Assembly: GCF_030403505.1 (NCBI RefSeq)
Contig: NZ_JAUEMJ010000004.1
Location: 310,001-374,000 of the forward strand
Reading direction: 5' to 3'
Source: Glycomyces tritici
GTDB lineage: Bacteria; Actinomycetota; Actinomycetes; Mycobacteriales; Micromonosporaceae
Length of the DNA: 64,000 nt
The first letter of the stretch is position 1; the number at the start of each line of letters is the position of its first letter. Made by a program: the position numbers and the translations under genes. The notes beneath the pieces were generated by a model. That model ran no database searches. It was given only the letters and a program-made list of their open reading frames with translations, and was not told where the DNA came from. Positions 17,503 to 26,524 of this stretch are shown here, one piece after another.

Positions 17503-18797
17503 GGCAGCTCCACTCTGATCTCGGTCGGCCCGCCCACAGGGCTGTGGACGGCCACGGTGCCGTCGAGCGCCTCGACGCGGCGCGCGATCCCCGCGAGCCC
17601 CGAGCCGCCGGCGGCGTCGGCGCCGCCGCGGCCGTCGTCGGTCACGAGCACGTTGAGGGTATTCCCCGTGCGACGCACCTCGACCGAGGCACTGGACGCG
17701 CGGGAGTGCTTGGCCACGTTCGTGAGGGACTCGGCGACCACGAAGTAGGCGGTGGCCTCGACGCTCGCCGGGCAGCGGCCCTCCACGTCCACCTCGAGCG
17801 TGCACGGGACGGCGCAGTCGGAGGCCAGCGCGCTGAGCGCCCCGGTCAGGCCGCGGTCCTCGAGCACGGGCGGGAGGATCGAGCGGACCACGGCCCGCAG
17901 TTCGGCGAGCGCGCCTTCGACGGTGTCCTGGGCGCGTTCGAGGATCTGGTCGGCGCGGGCGGGGTCGCGGTCGATCTCGCGGCGGGCGGCGCCGATGAGC
18001 ACGTTGACGGCGACGATGCGGTTCTGGGCGCCGTCGTGCAGGGCCCGTTCGATGCGGCGCAGTTCGACCGCGTGCGCGTCGAGGGCGGCGGCGCGGGTGG
18101 CGGTGAGTCGGGCGACCTTCTCGGAGAGGTCCATGCCCGGGTCGGGGCCGAGGAACGACCGGCCGGGCCGGGTCTGGAAGTCGAGGATCCTGGTGCCGAA
18201 GAGGATCCACAGTGCGAAGACGGCGACGCCGGTGGCGCAGCCGAGCAGCGCGGTGCTCGCGGTGTCGGCTTTGAGCAGGCCGTTGAGCAGGTTCTGCTCG
18301 GATTCGGGGGCGAAGATCCACCACAGCGGGTAGGAGACGTCGTGGACGGCGGTGAGCGGCAGCTGGATCAGGAGCGCGCCGAGGATGAGGCCCCACGTGC
18401 CGTGGATGAGGAGCCAGGTGAGGTCGCGGCGGACGCTCGGGTCGGCCTTGAGCTCGCGGAACTTCCGGGGCGTGTCGATGTAGGGGCCGAGGTAGGGGTT
18501 CTTGACCTCGTAGCCGAGGCGGCGCAGCCGCCCGCGCTCCAGGCCCGCGATGGTGCGGACCCAGCGGGTCATGGGCCGGATGAGGAGCCGGCCGGGGCCG
18601 AGGACCGCGAGCACGAAGGTGAGCAGGAGCAGCGGGATCGTGTAGAGGGCGAGGAACGCGAATCCGGCGCCGACGATGCCGTAGCCGGAGGCGCGCAGCG
18701 ACGCCAGGAGCAGCGCCCACAGGTCGGCGACCTCCCCTTCGGGGCGCAGCTGCGCGTCGATCCAGGCTTTCGCCCGCCGCATCGGTTCGCGGACCAT
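17490..18797 (-). CDS. NarL-type sensor histidine kinase
   Basis: This is a 435-residue membrane kinase. Hydrophobic segments lie near residues 35-65 and 125-215, with no large extracellular sensor domain, so it may sense within or at the membrane. The HisKA_3 phospho-acceptor lies in ERALHDGAQNRI (about 265). The ATP domain has the N-box ESLTNVAKHS and the G-box DDGRGGA...GSGLAGI. The ATG at 18797 is divergent from the ABC operon. Partner response regulator overlaps its 3' end. Confidence 0.92.
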   Translation of the reverse strand: MVREPMRRAKAWIDAQLRPEGEVADLWALLLASLRASGYGIVGAGFAFLALYTIPLLLLTFVLAVLGPGRLLIRPMTRWVRTIAGLERGRLRRLGYEVKNPYLGPYIDTPRKFRELKADPSVRRDLTWLLIHGTWGLILGALLIQLPLTAVHDVSYPLWWIFAPESEQNLLNGLLKADTASTALLGCATGVAVFALWILFGTRILDFQTRPGRSFLGPDPGMDLSEKVARLTATRAAALDAHAVELRRIERALHDGAQNRIVAVNVLIGAARREIDRDPARADQILERAQDTVEGALAELRAVVRSILPPVLEDRGLTGALSALASDCAVPCTLEVDVEGRCPASVEATAYFVVAESLTNVAKHSRASSASVEVRRTGNTLNVLVTDDGRGGADAAGGSGLAGIARRVEALDGTVAVHSPVGGPTEIRVELPCGS

Positions 18798-18922
18798 CCA
18801 CGCCCCCTCTCCAGGTTCAGGTCGACTCTGAAAGCTACCTGTCGCGGGCCGGATCGTCGGTAGAGCTGGCTATACCACCGGGCCTGCACCAGGCCCCCCT
18901 GTGAATCGGCAAGCCAGCCGCA

Positions 18923-18951
18923 TTGGGCCGCAGCGCGATTCGCCATAGCGT
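18923..18951 (+). promoter_or_regulatory. Promoter of the FtsX-type ABC operon
   Basis: TTGGGC (18923-18928), a 17-nt spacer and TAGCGT (18946-18951) form a plausible housekeeping promoter 35 nt before the ATG at 18986. Confidence 0.5.
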
Positions 18952-18985
18952 TTGGACATCCGATCCGATCCGTTGGGGGAGCGCC

Positions 18986-19228
18986 ATGAACGACCAGTAC
19001 CGCATCACCGAACCGCCGCCGCGGCCCGCGGCCGGGCACTTCACGATCATGGGCATCGCCCTGTGGACCGGCCTGGCCGCCGGTGTCGTCCTGAACACCG
19101 GACTGCAGGCCGTCGGGCTGCCGCTGCTCGCCGTCCCGTTCGGGGCGCTGGCGCTGGCCTGCGGTGTCGTGCTCATCGTCCGCGCCGTGAAGAACCGCAA
19201 GCACCGGGTCGCCGGGGGGCAGCGTTGA
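18986..19228 (+). CDS. Small two-helix membrane protein
   Basis: This is an 80-residue protein with two hydrophobic helices (about 22-44 and 47-66) and a basic tail NRKHR. A GGGGGAG box precedes ATG 18986. It is the first gene of the exporter operon, and its stop overlaps the TTG start of the ATPase gene (TTGA). No family recognised. It may be a small accessory subunit of the exporter, a suggestion based only on position. Confidence 0.6.
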   Translation: MNDQYRITEPPPRPAAGHFTIMGIALWTGLAAGVVLNTGLQAVGLPLLAVPFGALALACGVVLIVRAVKNRKHRVAGGQR

Positions 19229-20028
19229 GCACCCTCACCGCTCCCCGCCCCTCCGCGCTGACCGAGACGGGCCGGCCTCCGGCGCTGCTGCTGAACGACG
19301 TCACGAAGACCTATGACACCCGCGGCGCCCGCTTGCAAGCCGTAAATTCGACTGGAGCGCACGCCGCGCTGGACCGCGTCTCGCTCGAGGTGCGGCGCGG
19401 CTCGTTCCTGGCGGTCATGGGCCCTTCGGGGTCGGGCAAGTCGACCCTCCTGCACTGCGCGGCCGGGCTCGACACGCCCACGTCGGGCGAGGTCCGGATC
19501 GGCGGGACCGAGATCGGGAAGCTCAGCGAGAACCAGCGGACCCGGTTGCGGCGCAGCCGGATCGGGTTCGTGTTCCAGTCGTACAACCTGCTGCCGTCGC
19601 TCACCGTCGAGGAGAACCTGACGCTGCCGCTGCGCCTCGCCGGGGCCCCGGCGGACCAGCGCTGGCTGCGGGACCTGGTCGAACGGGTGGGCATCGCGGA
19701 CCTGCTGCACCGGCGCCCCGCGGAGCTCTCGGGCGGCCAGCAGCAGCGGGCGGCGATCGCTCGTTCGCTCGCGGCCCGCCCTGAGGTGGTGTTCGCGGAC
19801 GAGCCGACGGGGGCGCTCGACCTGGACACGGCCACTGAGGTCCTGGACCTGCTGCGGGAGCTGGTGGACGATTCGGGGCAGACCGTGGTCATGGTGACGC
19901 ACGACCCGGCCGCGGCCGCTCGCGCGCACGCCACGGCGGTGGTCGCGAACGGCCGCATCGAGCATTACGTGCCCGGGGCGAGCGCGGCGCAGCTCGCCGC
20001 GATCTTCGCCGGTCTGCGGAGGCGCTGA
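19225..20028 (+). CDS. ABC exporter ATPase (MacB/LolD type)
   Basis: This is a 267-residue ATP-binding subunit: Walker [10 protein letters not shown] (about residue 66), Q-loop VFQSYNLLP, signature LSGGQQQR, Walker B VVFADEP, and H-loop VTHD. The class is that of LolD/MacB/SalX ATPases that work with FtsX-type permeases. The start is a TTG at 19225 inside the sequence TTGA, coupled to the preceding gene; the first 20 residues are Pro/Thr-rich. An insertion RLQAVNSTGAHA lies between the first strand and the core. Confidence 0.9.
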   Translation: MSTLTAPRPSALTETGRPPALLLNDVTKTYDTRGARLQAVNSTGAHAALDRVSLEVRRGSFLAVMGPSGSGKSTLLHCAAGLDTPTSGEVRIGGTEIGKLSENQRTRLRRSRIGFVFQSYNLLPSLTVEENLTLPLRLAGAPADQRWLRDLVERVGIADLLHRRPAELSGGQQQRAAIARSLAARPEVVFADEPTGALDLDTATEVLDLLRELVDDSGQTVVMVTHDPAAAARAHATAVVANGRIEHYVPGASAAQLAAIFAGLRRR

Positions 20029-20030
20029 CC

Positions 20031-22517
20031 TTGCGTTCCCCGCTCCCGGGCGGCCGGCTCACCATGGCCGGGCCCTCGCTCAGCATGGCCCGCCACCGGG
20101 TCGCCAGCCTCATCGCCGTGGCCTGCGCGGTCTTCGGCGGGGCCGCCATGGTCACCGCCACCGCCGTGGTCGGCGAGACCGGTGTGACCTCCCACCTCGC
20201 GCCGGACCGGCTCGCGGACGCCGAGATCCTCGTGGCGGCCCCGCAGCGCCACCCGGTGGCCGAGGACCCCGACATCCCGTTCCCCGAACGGCAGACCCTC
20301 CCGGCCGACCTGGCCGCCGACCTCGCGTCGGTGCCGGGCGTGGCGGGTGCGGCCGCCGACCTCACGTTCACCGCGCGGCTCGCGGGCACCGCGATCGAGG
20401 GCCACAGCTGGGACACCGCCGCGCTCTTCGGCGCTCCCACGCCCGCGCCCGGCGCCGGTGAGGTCGTCCTCGACGCCGAGACCGCCGACGCGGCCGGGCT
20501 CCACCCCGGCGACCCCATCGCCCTCACCACCGCGGTCGGCACCACCGAGTTCACCGTGAGCGCCGTCGCCGACCTGCCCGGCCAGGGCCTCTACACCGAC
20601 GCGGCGACCGCTCTGGGCCTCGCCGGGCACGGCGCGGGCCAGGCCGACCTCATCGCCGTCGATGTCGACGGGGACGCCGACACGGTCGCCGCGGACGTGC
20701 GGTCCGCCCTGTCGGGCACCGGTTTCGAGGTCGTCACCGGCGACGCCCGCGGCGACGCCGAGATCCTCGCGGGCGGCACCGCCCGCAGCGAACTCATTGA
20801 ACTGTCCATCGCCTTGGCCGCCACGATCGTGCTGCTCGTCGGCTTCATCACCGGCGGCGCGATCAGCGTCGCGGTCGCCGGCCAGCGCCGCGACCTCGCA
20901 CTGCTGCGCGCGGTCGGCGCCACGCCCCGACAGGTGCGGCGGCTCGTCGCATCGCAGGCCACCATCGTCGCCGCAGCGGGCCTGGTCCCCGGGATCGGTC
21001 TCGGCTACCTGCTGGCCGAACGGTTCACGGCGTTCCTCGCCGGGTCCGGGATGATGCCCGAAGGCCTGCCGGTGGCCTTGACCCCGGCCAGCGGCCTCAT
21101 CGCCGCGGCACTGCTCCTCCTCACCGTGCAGCTCGCGGCCCGCATCGCCGCCATGCGCACCTCCCGGCTCCCGGCCACCGCGGCCGTCGCCGAATCCCGC
21201 GTCGAACCGCTCAAGAGCGGGCGCGTGCGCACCGTCATCGGGCTGCTCGTCATCGCCATGGCGATCACGCAGGCGCTCATGCCGCTCGTCGTTCCCGGCG
21301 AGGCCGCGTTCGCCTCCGCCGCGACCGCCACCCTGACCGCCGTGATCGGCCTGGCCCTGGCAGGGCCCGCCCTGGTCAAGATCGCCGTGCGGCTCACCAC
21401 CCGCAAGTCCGGCGCGAACACCGCCGCACCGGCGTGGCTGGCGGCGAACAACGGCCGCGCCTACGCCCGGCGCACCGCCGGAGCCGTCGCGGTCCTGGCC
21501 CTGGCCGTGGGCCTCACGGTCACGCAGGTCTCCGCGCAGTCCACGTTCACGCAGACCGCCGCCGCCGAGATCGCGGAAGGCGCGATGGCGGACGCCACCG
21601 TCACCGGCGGCATCAGCGCCGAAGAGCTCGCCGCACTCGGGAATGAGGACGGCGTCGACGCGGCCGTCGGCGTCATCCACACCGACGTGCTGCGCCTCTA
21701 CGAGACGGCGGGCGACGAAGCGGCCGACCCGCTCCCCGCGCTCGCGTTCAGCCCCGGCATCGACCAGGTCGCCGACCTCGACCTCGAAGCGGGCGACCTC
21801 GCGAACCTCACCGGCGACACCGTCGCCCTCGACGCCGCGACCGCCCGCCTCTGGGGCGCCGGCGTCGGGGACCGGATCGACCTGGCCCTGGCCGACGGCA
21901 CCCGCGTGGACGCCGAGGTCGCCGCCACCTACGGGCGCGGCTTCGGCTTCGGCACGGTGATCCTCGCCGCCGACCTCGTCACCGGCCATGCCGGGCCCCG
22001 CTTCTACGACGCGGCACTCGCCACCGGTGACGCGGCGGCCGTATCGGCATGGGCCGCGGGTATCCCCGGGCTCACCGTCGAAGCGGGCGCCACGGTCCCC
22101 TACACGGCGACCGGGATGACCCCCGACCAGTGGCTCAACGTCATGGTCACGCTCGTGCTCTGCGGCTACGTGATGCTCGGCGCGGCCAACAGCCTCGTCG
22201 CGGCCACCGCCCGCAGAAGGGGCGAGTTCGCGGGCCTGCGCGCGGCCGGCGCGACCCCGCGCCAGGTGCGGGCCATGATGCGCCGCGAGACCGTGTTCCT
22301 GTGCGCCTTGGCGATCGGCGCCGGACTGGCCGTCTCGGTGCTGCCGATGACGCTGCTGAGCCTGGTCTTCCTCGGCGAGCCCTGGCCGCAGGGCCCGCTG
22401 TGGGTGATCCCCGCGGTCGCGGCGCTCACCGCGCTGATCGCGAACGCCGCCATCGCGATCCCCACCCGCAAGGCGCTCAGGACGCCGCTCACCGCGTTGG
22501 CGGCGGCGGCCGAATAG
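20031..22517 (+). CDS. FtsX-family ABC permease
   Basis: This is an 828-residue permease with an N-terminal helix, a large extracytoplasmic domain, and two FtsX-type membrane blocks. These are around residues 255-370 with AVAGQRRDLALLRAVGATPRQVRRL, and around 700-820 with ATARRRGEFAGLRAAGATPRQVRAM. Further helices lie near 400-450 and 480. This duplicated 10-TM layout is that of large actinobacterial exporters for antimicrobial peptides or envelope lipids. The TTG start at 20031 is supported by GGAGG 8 nt upstream, 2 nt after the ATPase stop. Likely regulated by the divergent NarL-type pair. Confidence 0.88.
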   Translation: MRSPLPGGRLTMAGPSLSMARHRVASLIAVACAVFGGAAMVTATAVVGETGVTSHLAPDRLADAEILVAAPQRHPVAEDPDIPFPERQTLPADLAADLASVPGVAGAAADLTFTARLAGTAIEGHSWDTAALFGAPTPAPGAGEVVLDAETADAAGLHPGDPIALTTAVGTTEFTVSAVADLPGQGLYTDAATALGLAGHGAGQADLIAVDVDGDADTVAADVRSALSGTGFEVVTGDARGDAEILAGGTARSELIELSIALAATIVLLVGFITGGAISVAVAGQRRDLALLRAVGATPRQVRRLVASQATIVAAAGLVPGIGLGYLLAERFTAFLAGSGMMPEGLPVALTPASGLIAAALLLLTVQLAARIAAMRTSRLPATAAVAESRVEPLKSGRVRTVIGLLVIAMAITQALMPLVVPGEAAFASAATATLTAVIGLALAGPALVKIAVRLTTRKSGANTAAPAWLAANNGRAYARRTAGAVAVLALAVGLTVTQVSAQSTFTQTAAAEIAEGAMADATVTGGISAEELAALGNEDGVDAAVGVIHTDVLRLYETAGDEAADPLPALAFSPGIDQVADLDLEAGDLANLTGDTVALDAATARLWGAGVGDRIDLALADGTRVDAEVAATYGRGFGFGTVILAADLVTGHAGPRFYDAALATGDAAAVSAWAAGIPGLTVEAGATVPYTATGMTPDQWLNVMVTLVLCGYVMLGAANSLVAATARRRGEFAGLRAAGATPRQVRAMMRRETVFLCALAIGAGLAVSVLPMTLLSLVFLGEPWPQGPLWVIPAVAALTALIANAAIAIPTRKALRTPLTALAAAAE

Positions 22518-22538
22518 ACCGGATTCACTGGGAAACAC

Positions 22539-22572
22539 ACGTGGGGCCGCCTGGAGAGGCGGCCCCACGTGC
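22539..22572. terminator. Bidirectional terminator hairpin
   Basis: A perfect 14-bp stem CACGTGGGGCCGCC / GGCGGCCCCACGTG with a 6-nt loop lies between the convergent permease and MFS genes. There is no T run. Confidence 0.85.
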
Positions 22573-22592
22573 GCGGGTGTTGTTCTGTGGAG

Positions 22593-24041
22593 TTAGGCGG
22601 CTTCGACCGCGGCGCGGCGGCCCAGCAGCGCGGTGGCGCTGGCGAGCAGTCCGACGATCGCCACGACCGTGACGAGGTAGAGGCCGGGCGTGTACTGGCC
22701 GATGCCGGTGGTGACGCCGCCGGAGATCAGGCCGGTGACGACGGCCAGGACGACCGCGCCGCCGATCTGGCCGGAGGTCTGGACGAGGCCGGAGGCCAGG
22801 CCCTGCTCGTCGTCGTCGATGCCCTCGGTGGCCTGGACCATGGTGGCCGAGAAGCCGATGGCGAAGCCGAGGCCGAGCAGCAGGAACGAGGGCAGGTAGT
22901 CCACGAAGTAGGCGGGCGTCGAGTCGCCGGCGCGGACGATGAACCACACGTAGCCGAGCACGAACGAGCCCATCGAGGCGATGATCATCGGGGTGGTGCC
23001 GTAGCGGTCGATGAACTTGCCGGCGAGCGGCGAGAGGATCGCGACGATGATGCCGGCCGGGGCGAGCGCGAGCGCCATCTGCAGCGGGCCCCACTGGAGC
23101 GTGTTCTGCAGGTAGAGCGACACGATGGTCTGGAAGCTGATGTAGGAGCCGAAGATCGCCATGGCGGCGAGGTTGGCGCGGACGATCGACTTGACCTTCA
23201 GGATGCCCAGGCGCACCAGCGGTTCGCTGATCTTGTTCTCCAGCACCAGGAACGCGGCGATGAGGATGACGGCGGCGATGGTGGTGAACACGGTGAGCGC
23301 GGTGAAGCCGTGCTCGGGGACGGTGACGATGGTGTAGACCGCGGCGAGCATGCCTCCGGTGAGGAGGACGGCGCCGCCGAAGTCGATGCGGCCGTGCTCG
23401 CCTTCGCTCTTGGGGATGACGAAGAACGCGGCGATGATGACGGCGGCGACGACGACCGTGGGCACGTAGAACGTCAGGCGCCAGTCGATGCCGGTGAGCA
23501 GGCCGGAGACGATGAGGCCCGAGGCGTAGCCGGTCGCACCGAAGACGGTGAAGATCGAGAGCGCCTTGTTGCGGTCGTGGCCTTCTTTGAAGGTGGTGGT
23601 GATGATCGAGAGCGCGGCCGGGGCGGTGAAGGCGGCGGCGACGCCCTTGACGATGCGCGAGGCGATGAGGAGGCCCTCGTTGTCGACGAGGCCGCCGACG
23701 AGGGAGGCGAGGCCGAAGACGACGAGCGCGGCGAGGAAGACGCGGCGGCGGCCGAGCAGGTCGGCCATGCGTCCGCCCAGGAGGAGCAGGCCGCCGTAGC
23801 CGAGGATGTAGCCGTTGACGATCCACTGCAGCGAGCTGGTCTCGAGGCCGAGTTCGGCGCCGATGGACGGGAGCGCGACGCCGACCATGGAGACGTCGAG
23901 GGCGTCGAGGAACATCGCCAGGCCGGCGACGAACAGGACCCCCCAGAGCTTTGGCCCCCATCGGCTCGGGGCATGTGCGTCGTGATCGGGGGTCTCGGGG
24001 AGTTCGTTGGAGTGGGGCGGCTTGGTTTCGGTGATCGTCAT
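22593..24041 (-). CDS. MFS efflux pump, DHA2 (14-TM) type
   Basis: This is a 482-residue drug:proton antiporter candidate. It has the DHA2 motif C-like LDALDVSMVGVALPSI near residue 45, motif A as GGRMADLLGRRRVF, and about 14 hydrophobic segments. ATG 24041 lies 7 nt after a -10 box, with no ribosome site, so the mRNA is probably leaderless. A MarR repressor is divergently encoded 87 nt away and shares operator sequence. The pump probably exports a small toxic compound that also inactivates the repressor (inference). Confidence 0.9.
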   Translation of the reverse strand: MTITETKPPHSNELPETPDHDAHAPSRWGPKLWGVLFVAGLAMFLDALDVSMVGVALPSIGAELGLETSSLQWIVNGYILGYGGLLLLGGRMADLLGRRRVFLAALVVFGLASLVGGLVDNEGLLIASRIVKGVAAAFTAPAALSIITTTFKEGHDRNKALSIFTVFGATGYASGLIVSGLLTGIDWRLTFYVPTVVVAAVIIAAFFVIPKSEGEHGRIDFGGAVLLTGGMLAAVYTIVTVPEHGFTALTVFTTIAAVILIAAFLVLENKISEPLVRLGILKVKSIVRANLAAMAIFGSYISFQTIVSLYLQNTLQWGPLQMALALAPAGIIVAILSPLAGKFIDRYGTTPMIIASMGSFVLGYVWFIVRAGDSTPAYFVDYLPSFLLLGLGFAIGFSATMVQATEGIDDDEQGLASGLVQTSGQIGGAVVLAVVTGLISGGVTTGIGQYTPGLYLVTVVAIVGLLASATALLGRRAAVEAA

Positions 24042-24048
24042 GACCAGA

Positions 24049-24120
24049 AACTTACATGCACGCGCATTGGATGTCAACACATCTAATGAGTGGACATTAA
24101 ATGTCTTGACATGGTAATGT
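24049..24120. promoter_or_regulatory. Divergent leaderless promoters with interleaved MarR operators
   Basis: Minus strand: TTGACA (24077-24072), 17 nt, TAAGTT (24054-24049), 7 nt, ATG of the pump. Plus strand: TGGACA (24091-24096), 18 nt, TAATGT (24115-24120), 7 nt, ATG of marR. Palindromes over both -35 regions: GATGT-caac-ACATC (24070-24083), and the overlapping pair GACAT-taa-ATGTC-tt-GACAT (24093-24112). All half-sites are ACATC/GACAT variants, as expected for MarR dimers. Confidence 0.75.
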
Positions 24121-24127
24121 GCTGGTC

Positions 24128-24553
24128 ATGGAGGCTGGAACCGACGTAGACGTATGCGCCAAGTGGTCTGAAACACTTCGCGTGTACCACAACACATCCT
24201 GCGAGCTCGAGAACGAACTGCAGGCCCGGCACGACCTGGGCCTCAGCGAGTTCGAGGTGCTCCTCATCCTCGGGCGCGCCTGCGGCGACAAGGCCGGCGG
24301 CAAGGCCCGGATGAAGGACATCGAAGCCGAGATGTACCTCAGCCAGAGCGCCCTCTCCCGCACCGTCACCCGCCTCGAGAAGGCCGGACTCGTCACCCGC
24401 GCCGCGTGCGACTTCGACCGCCGCGCCAACTTCCTCATGCTCACCCCCGCGGGCCTCGAGCGGTTCGAGGCCGCCAAGCCCACCCACCGGGCCGTCCTCG
24501 TCAAGCACCTCACCGACCCGGCCGCCTCCGCCCGCGCGGAGGCCTGCGCCTAG
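24128..24553 (+). CDS. MarR-family transcriptional regulator
   Basis: This is a 141-residue winged-helix regulator. Its recognition part reads ARMKDIEAEMYLSQSALSRTVTRLEKAGLVTRAACDFDRRANFLMLTPAGLERF (about 62-115), with the wing residues D-R-R. ATG 24128 is chosen over a GTG 9 nt upstream because it lies 7 nt from TAATGT, matching the leaderless layout of the divergent pump. It most likely represses itself and the DHA2 pump through the shared palindromes. Confidence 0.9.
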   Translation: MEAGTDVDVCAKWSETLRVYHNTSCELENELQARHDLGLSEFEVLLILGRACGDKAGGKARMKDIEAEMYLSQSALSRTVTRLEKAGLVTRAACDFDRRANFLMLTPAGLERFEAAKPTHRAVLVKHLTDPAASARAEACA

Positions 24554-24680
24554 TCCGACACCCCTGGGGGCGTTGGCACTCCCGCACCGGGCTGGACGGC
24601 TTTCCCCGACTCCCAGCCTCGGTCGGTATGGTGAAGGCGAGAGCAGTCACAACCGATCCGGCCCGTGGAGCGTGGAATCA

Positions 24681-25730
24681 ATGACTCCCCCAGAGAACGA
24701 ACAACCCGACGACGACGGCGGCACCTTCAAACTGAAGCCCGGCGCCGCAGGCGGCGCACCCGCGCCCGCCCCGACCCCCGCAGGCGATGAGTCCGGTCTC
24801 GACCGCACGATGAAGATCCAGCGCCAAGGCGGACCCGGCGCTGCCGCGACCCCGCCCCCGCCGCCCTCACCGCTCGGCAACCCGACCGGCCCGGCAGAGC
24901 CGAACGTCGCCTCCTTCGCCGAGACCACCGTCATGCCCCAGCAGGGCGGCTCGCAGACCGGCTTCCAGCCGGCCGGGCAGCCCCCCCAGCAGCAGAACCC
25001 GCTCGGCAGCGGCCCCGTCCCGCAGCCCCAGCAGCCCTACGGCCAGCAGCCGCAGCCCTTCCCGGGCCCGCCGCCGCAGCAGCAGCCGGGCTTCCCGCAA
25101 GCCCAGCCCGGCGTCCCGCAGGGCGAGGCGCCCCAAGGGATCAAGCACATCGGCCTCATGGTCCTCATCGGCGCCGGCATCGGCATCCTCAGCGGCATCA
25201 TGTCGATGGTGGCCGCCTCGCAGTTCGTGTTCGGCGGCGGCGGCCTCATGTTCTTCGGCGTGATCGGCATCGCGCTGGCAGCGGCCTTCGGCTGGTACGG
25301 CTGGGCGCTCCCGAAGGGCAAGATCGAGTCCAGCGGCCTGCGCCTCACCGGCATCATCATCGTCATGGTCGCCGCCGGCCTGTCGCTCCTCGGCGCGCTC
25401 GGCGGCATCGGCTCGCTCGCGATCACCGGCGGGGCCGGCGTGTTCAGCCTGCTCCTCAACCTCGCCGCGGCCGGCGCCTACGGCTACGCCAGCTTCCTGT
25501 ACCTCACGAAGCAAGAGGTCAAGGACTACATCAAGGGCGCCCCGGCCGTCGCCGGCGGCTACCCGCCCGCCGGGTACCCGCAGCAGCCCCAGCAGCAGTA
25601 CGGCCAGCAGCCGCCTCCCGGCTACGGCCAACCCGGCCCGCAGCAGCAGCAGCCGGGCGCGTACCCGCCGCCGCCTCCGGGCTACCCGCAGCAGGGGCAG
25701 CAGCCGCCGCAGGCCCCCTACGGCGGTTAG
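24681..25730 (+). CDS. Proline/glutamine-rich membrane protein
   Basis: This is a 349-residue protein. Residues 1-150 are low complexity, rich in Pro, Gln and Gly ([24 protein letters not shown]). Four hydrophobic segments follow at about 158-185, 190-212, 222-245 and 250-275. The last 70 residues are again Pro/Gln/Tyr-rich ([15 protein letters not shown]). Such PQG-tailed small membrane proteins are common in actinobacteria. The function is not known; the tails may bind SH3/WW-like or wall partners. A weak GGAATCA precedes the ATG. Confidence 0.7.
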   Translation: MTPPENEQPDDDGGTFKLKPGAAGGAPAPAPTPAGDESGLDRTMKIQRQGGPGAAATPPPPPSPLGNPTGPAEPNVASFAETTVMPQQGGSQTGFQPAGQPPQQQNPLGSGPVPQPQQPYGQQPQPFPGPPPQQQPGFPQAQPGVPQGEAPQGIKHIGLMVLIGAGIGILSGIMSMVAASQFVFGGGGLMFFGVIGIALAAAFGWYGWALPKGKIESSGLRLTGIIIVMVAAGLSLLGALGGIGSLAITGGAGVFSLLLNLAAAGAYGYASFLYLTKQEVKDYIKGAPAVAGGYPPAGYPQQPQQQYGQQPPPGYGQPGPQQQQPGAYPPPPPGYPQQGQQPPQAPYGG

Positions 25731-25776
25731 CCCTACCGCCTCACACCGGACGCGACTAAGCTCACTCGTAAGCAAC

Positions 25777-25823
25777 GGCCGCGGCACGCACGGATCGCCA
25801 AGAGCGCCGTGCGGGCCGCGGCC
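25777..25823 (+). promoter_or_regulatory. Long leader hairpin before the B12-binding protein gene
   Basis: Outer stem GGCCGCGG (25777-25784) with CCGCGGCC (25816-25823) and inner stem GCACGG (25788-25793) with CCGTGC (25807-25812). It ends 8 nt before the GAGGAGGT ribosome site, where it could act as terminator of the previous gene or as attenuator. It is not a recognisable cobalamin riboswitch. Confidence 0.45.
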
Positions 25824-25845
25824 ACATGTACGAGGAGGTACATCT

Positions 25846-26292
25846 ATGTCCGCTACCGGGACACCGATCCGGGTCGTCGTCGCGAAGGTCGGCCTCGACG
25901 GGCACGACCGGGGCGCGAAGGTCGTGGCGCGGGCACTGCGCGACGCAGGGCTGGAGGTCATCTACACCGGCCTGCACAACTCCCCCGAGCAGGTCGTGGC
26001 GACCGCGCTCGCGGAGGACGCCGACGCGATCGGCTTGAGCATTCTCTCCGGAGCGCATATGACGCTGTTCCCGCGAGTGCTGCGACTACTCGACGAAGCG
26101 GATGCGCGCGACATCGTCGTCTTCGGCGGCGGCATCATTCCCGAGGAGGACGCGGCGCAACTGCGCGAAGCGGGAGTGGCCGCGATATTCGGTCCCGGCG
26201 CCTCGACGCAGGTGATCGCCGAATGGGTGCGCGGCCATGTTCCCTCGCCTGGAGTCGCCTCACCCGATCAGGGCCGCCCTGCGGCCGTCTGA
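25846..26292 (+). CDS. Cobalamin-binding small subunit of an acyl-CoA mutase
   Basis: This is a 148-residue B12-binding domain protein. It has the base-off/His-on signature DGHDRGAK (residues 19-26) with the cobalt-ligating His, then LSILSGAHM and VFGGGII. It matches the C-terminal domain of methylmalonyl-CoA mutases and the separate small subunit of isobutyryl-CoA mutase (IcmB) or ethylmalonyl-type mutases. The large catalytic subunit is not in the window. ATG 25846 has a strong GAGGAGGT box. In Streptomyces an icmB-like gene also lies near sucCD, which feeds the succinyl-CoA node. Confidence 0.82.
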   Translation: MSATGTPIRVVVAKVGLDGHDRGAKVVARALRDAGLEVIYTGLHNSPEQVVATALAEDADAIGLSILSGAHMTLFPRVLRLLDEADARDIVVFGGGIIPEEDAAQLREAGVAAIFGPGASTQVIAEWVRGHVPSPGVASPDQGRPAAV

Positions 26293-26414
26293 TCGGTATT
26301 GAGCTGCGAAAACGCCGACGCCAAAAAATATTCTGAGAAGACCGTAACCGGCCGCGAGCGCCCTCGTTCTTAATAGTGTCGGACGCAGTGCAATACAGCG
26401 GAAGACGCATCGGC

Positions 26415-26513
26415 AGCGGTTCGATAGGCCGCTATTGAGAAAGGCCGCCGCGGCACCGGAAGTTCACTTCCGAGCGGGTTCGCGGCAATATCGCACGGCT
26501 CATAGAGCTGTGC
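26415..26513 (+). other. Hairpin-dense gene-free region, proximal part
   Basis: The 708-nt gap 26293-27000 has no convincing gene, and its first part is A/T-richer than the genes. Stem-loops seen: TCGATAG/CTATTGA (26421-26438), CGGAAG-TTCA-CTTCCG (26457-26472), and GCACGGCTC-ATA-GAGCTGTGC (26493-26513, one G-U pair). Together with the downstream array they suggest one structured RNA of at least 230 nt. Orientation plus is assumed from the neighbouring genes. A TATTCT at 26329-26334 is a possible -10. Confidence 0.4.
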
Positions 26514-26524
26514 CACAAACTGCC

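Noticed and set aside
25777..25823. Cobalamin riboswitch before the B12-binding protein gene
   Set aside because: The conserved B12 box and the multi-stem core are absent; only a simple hairpin exists.
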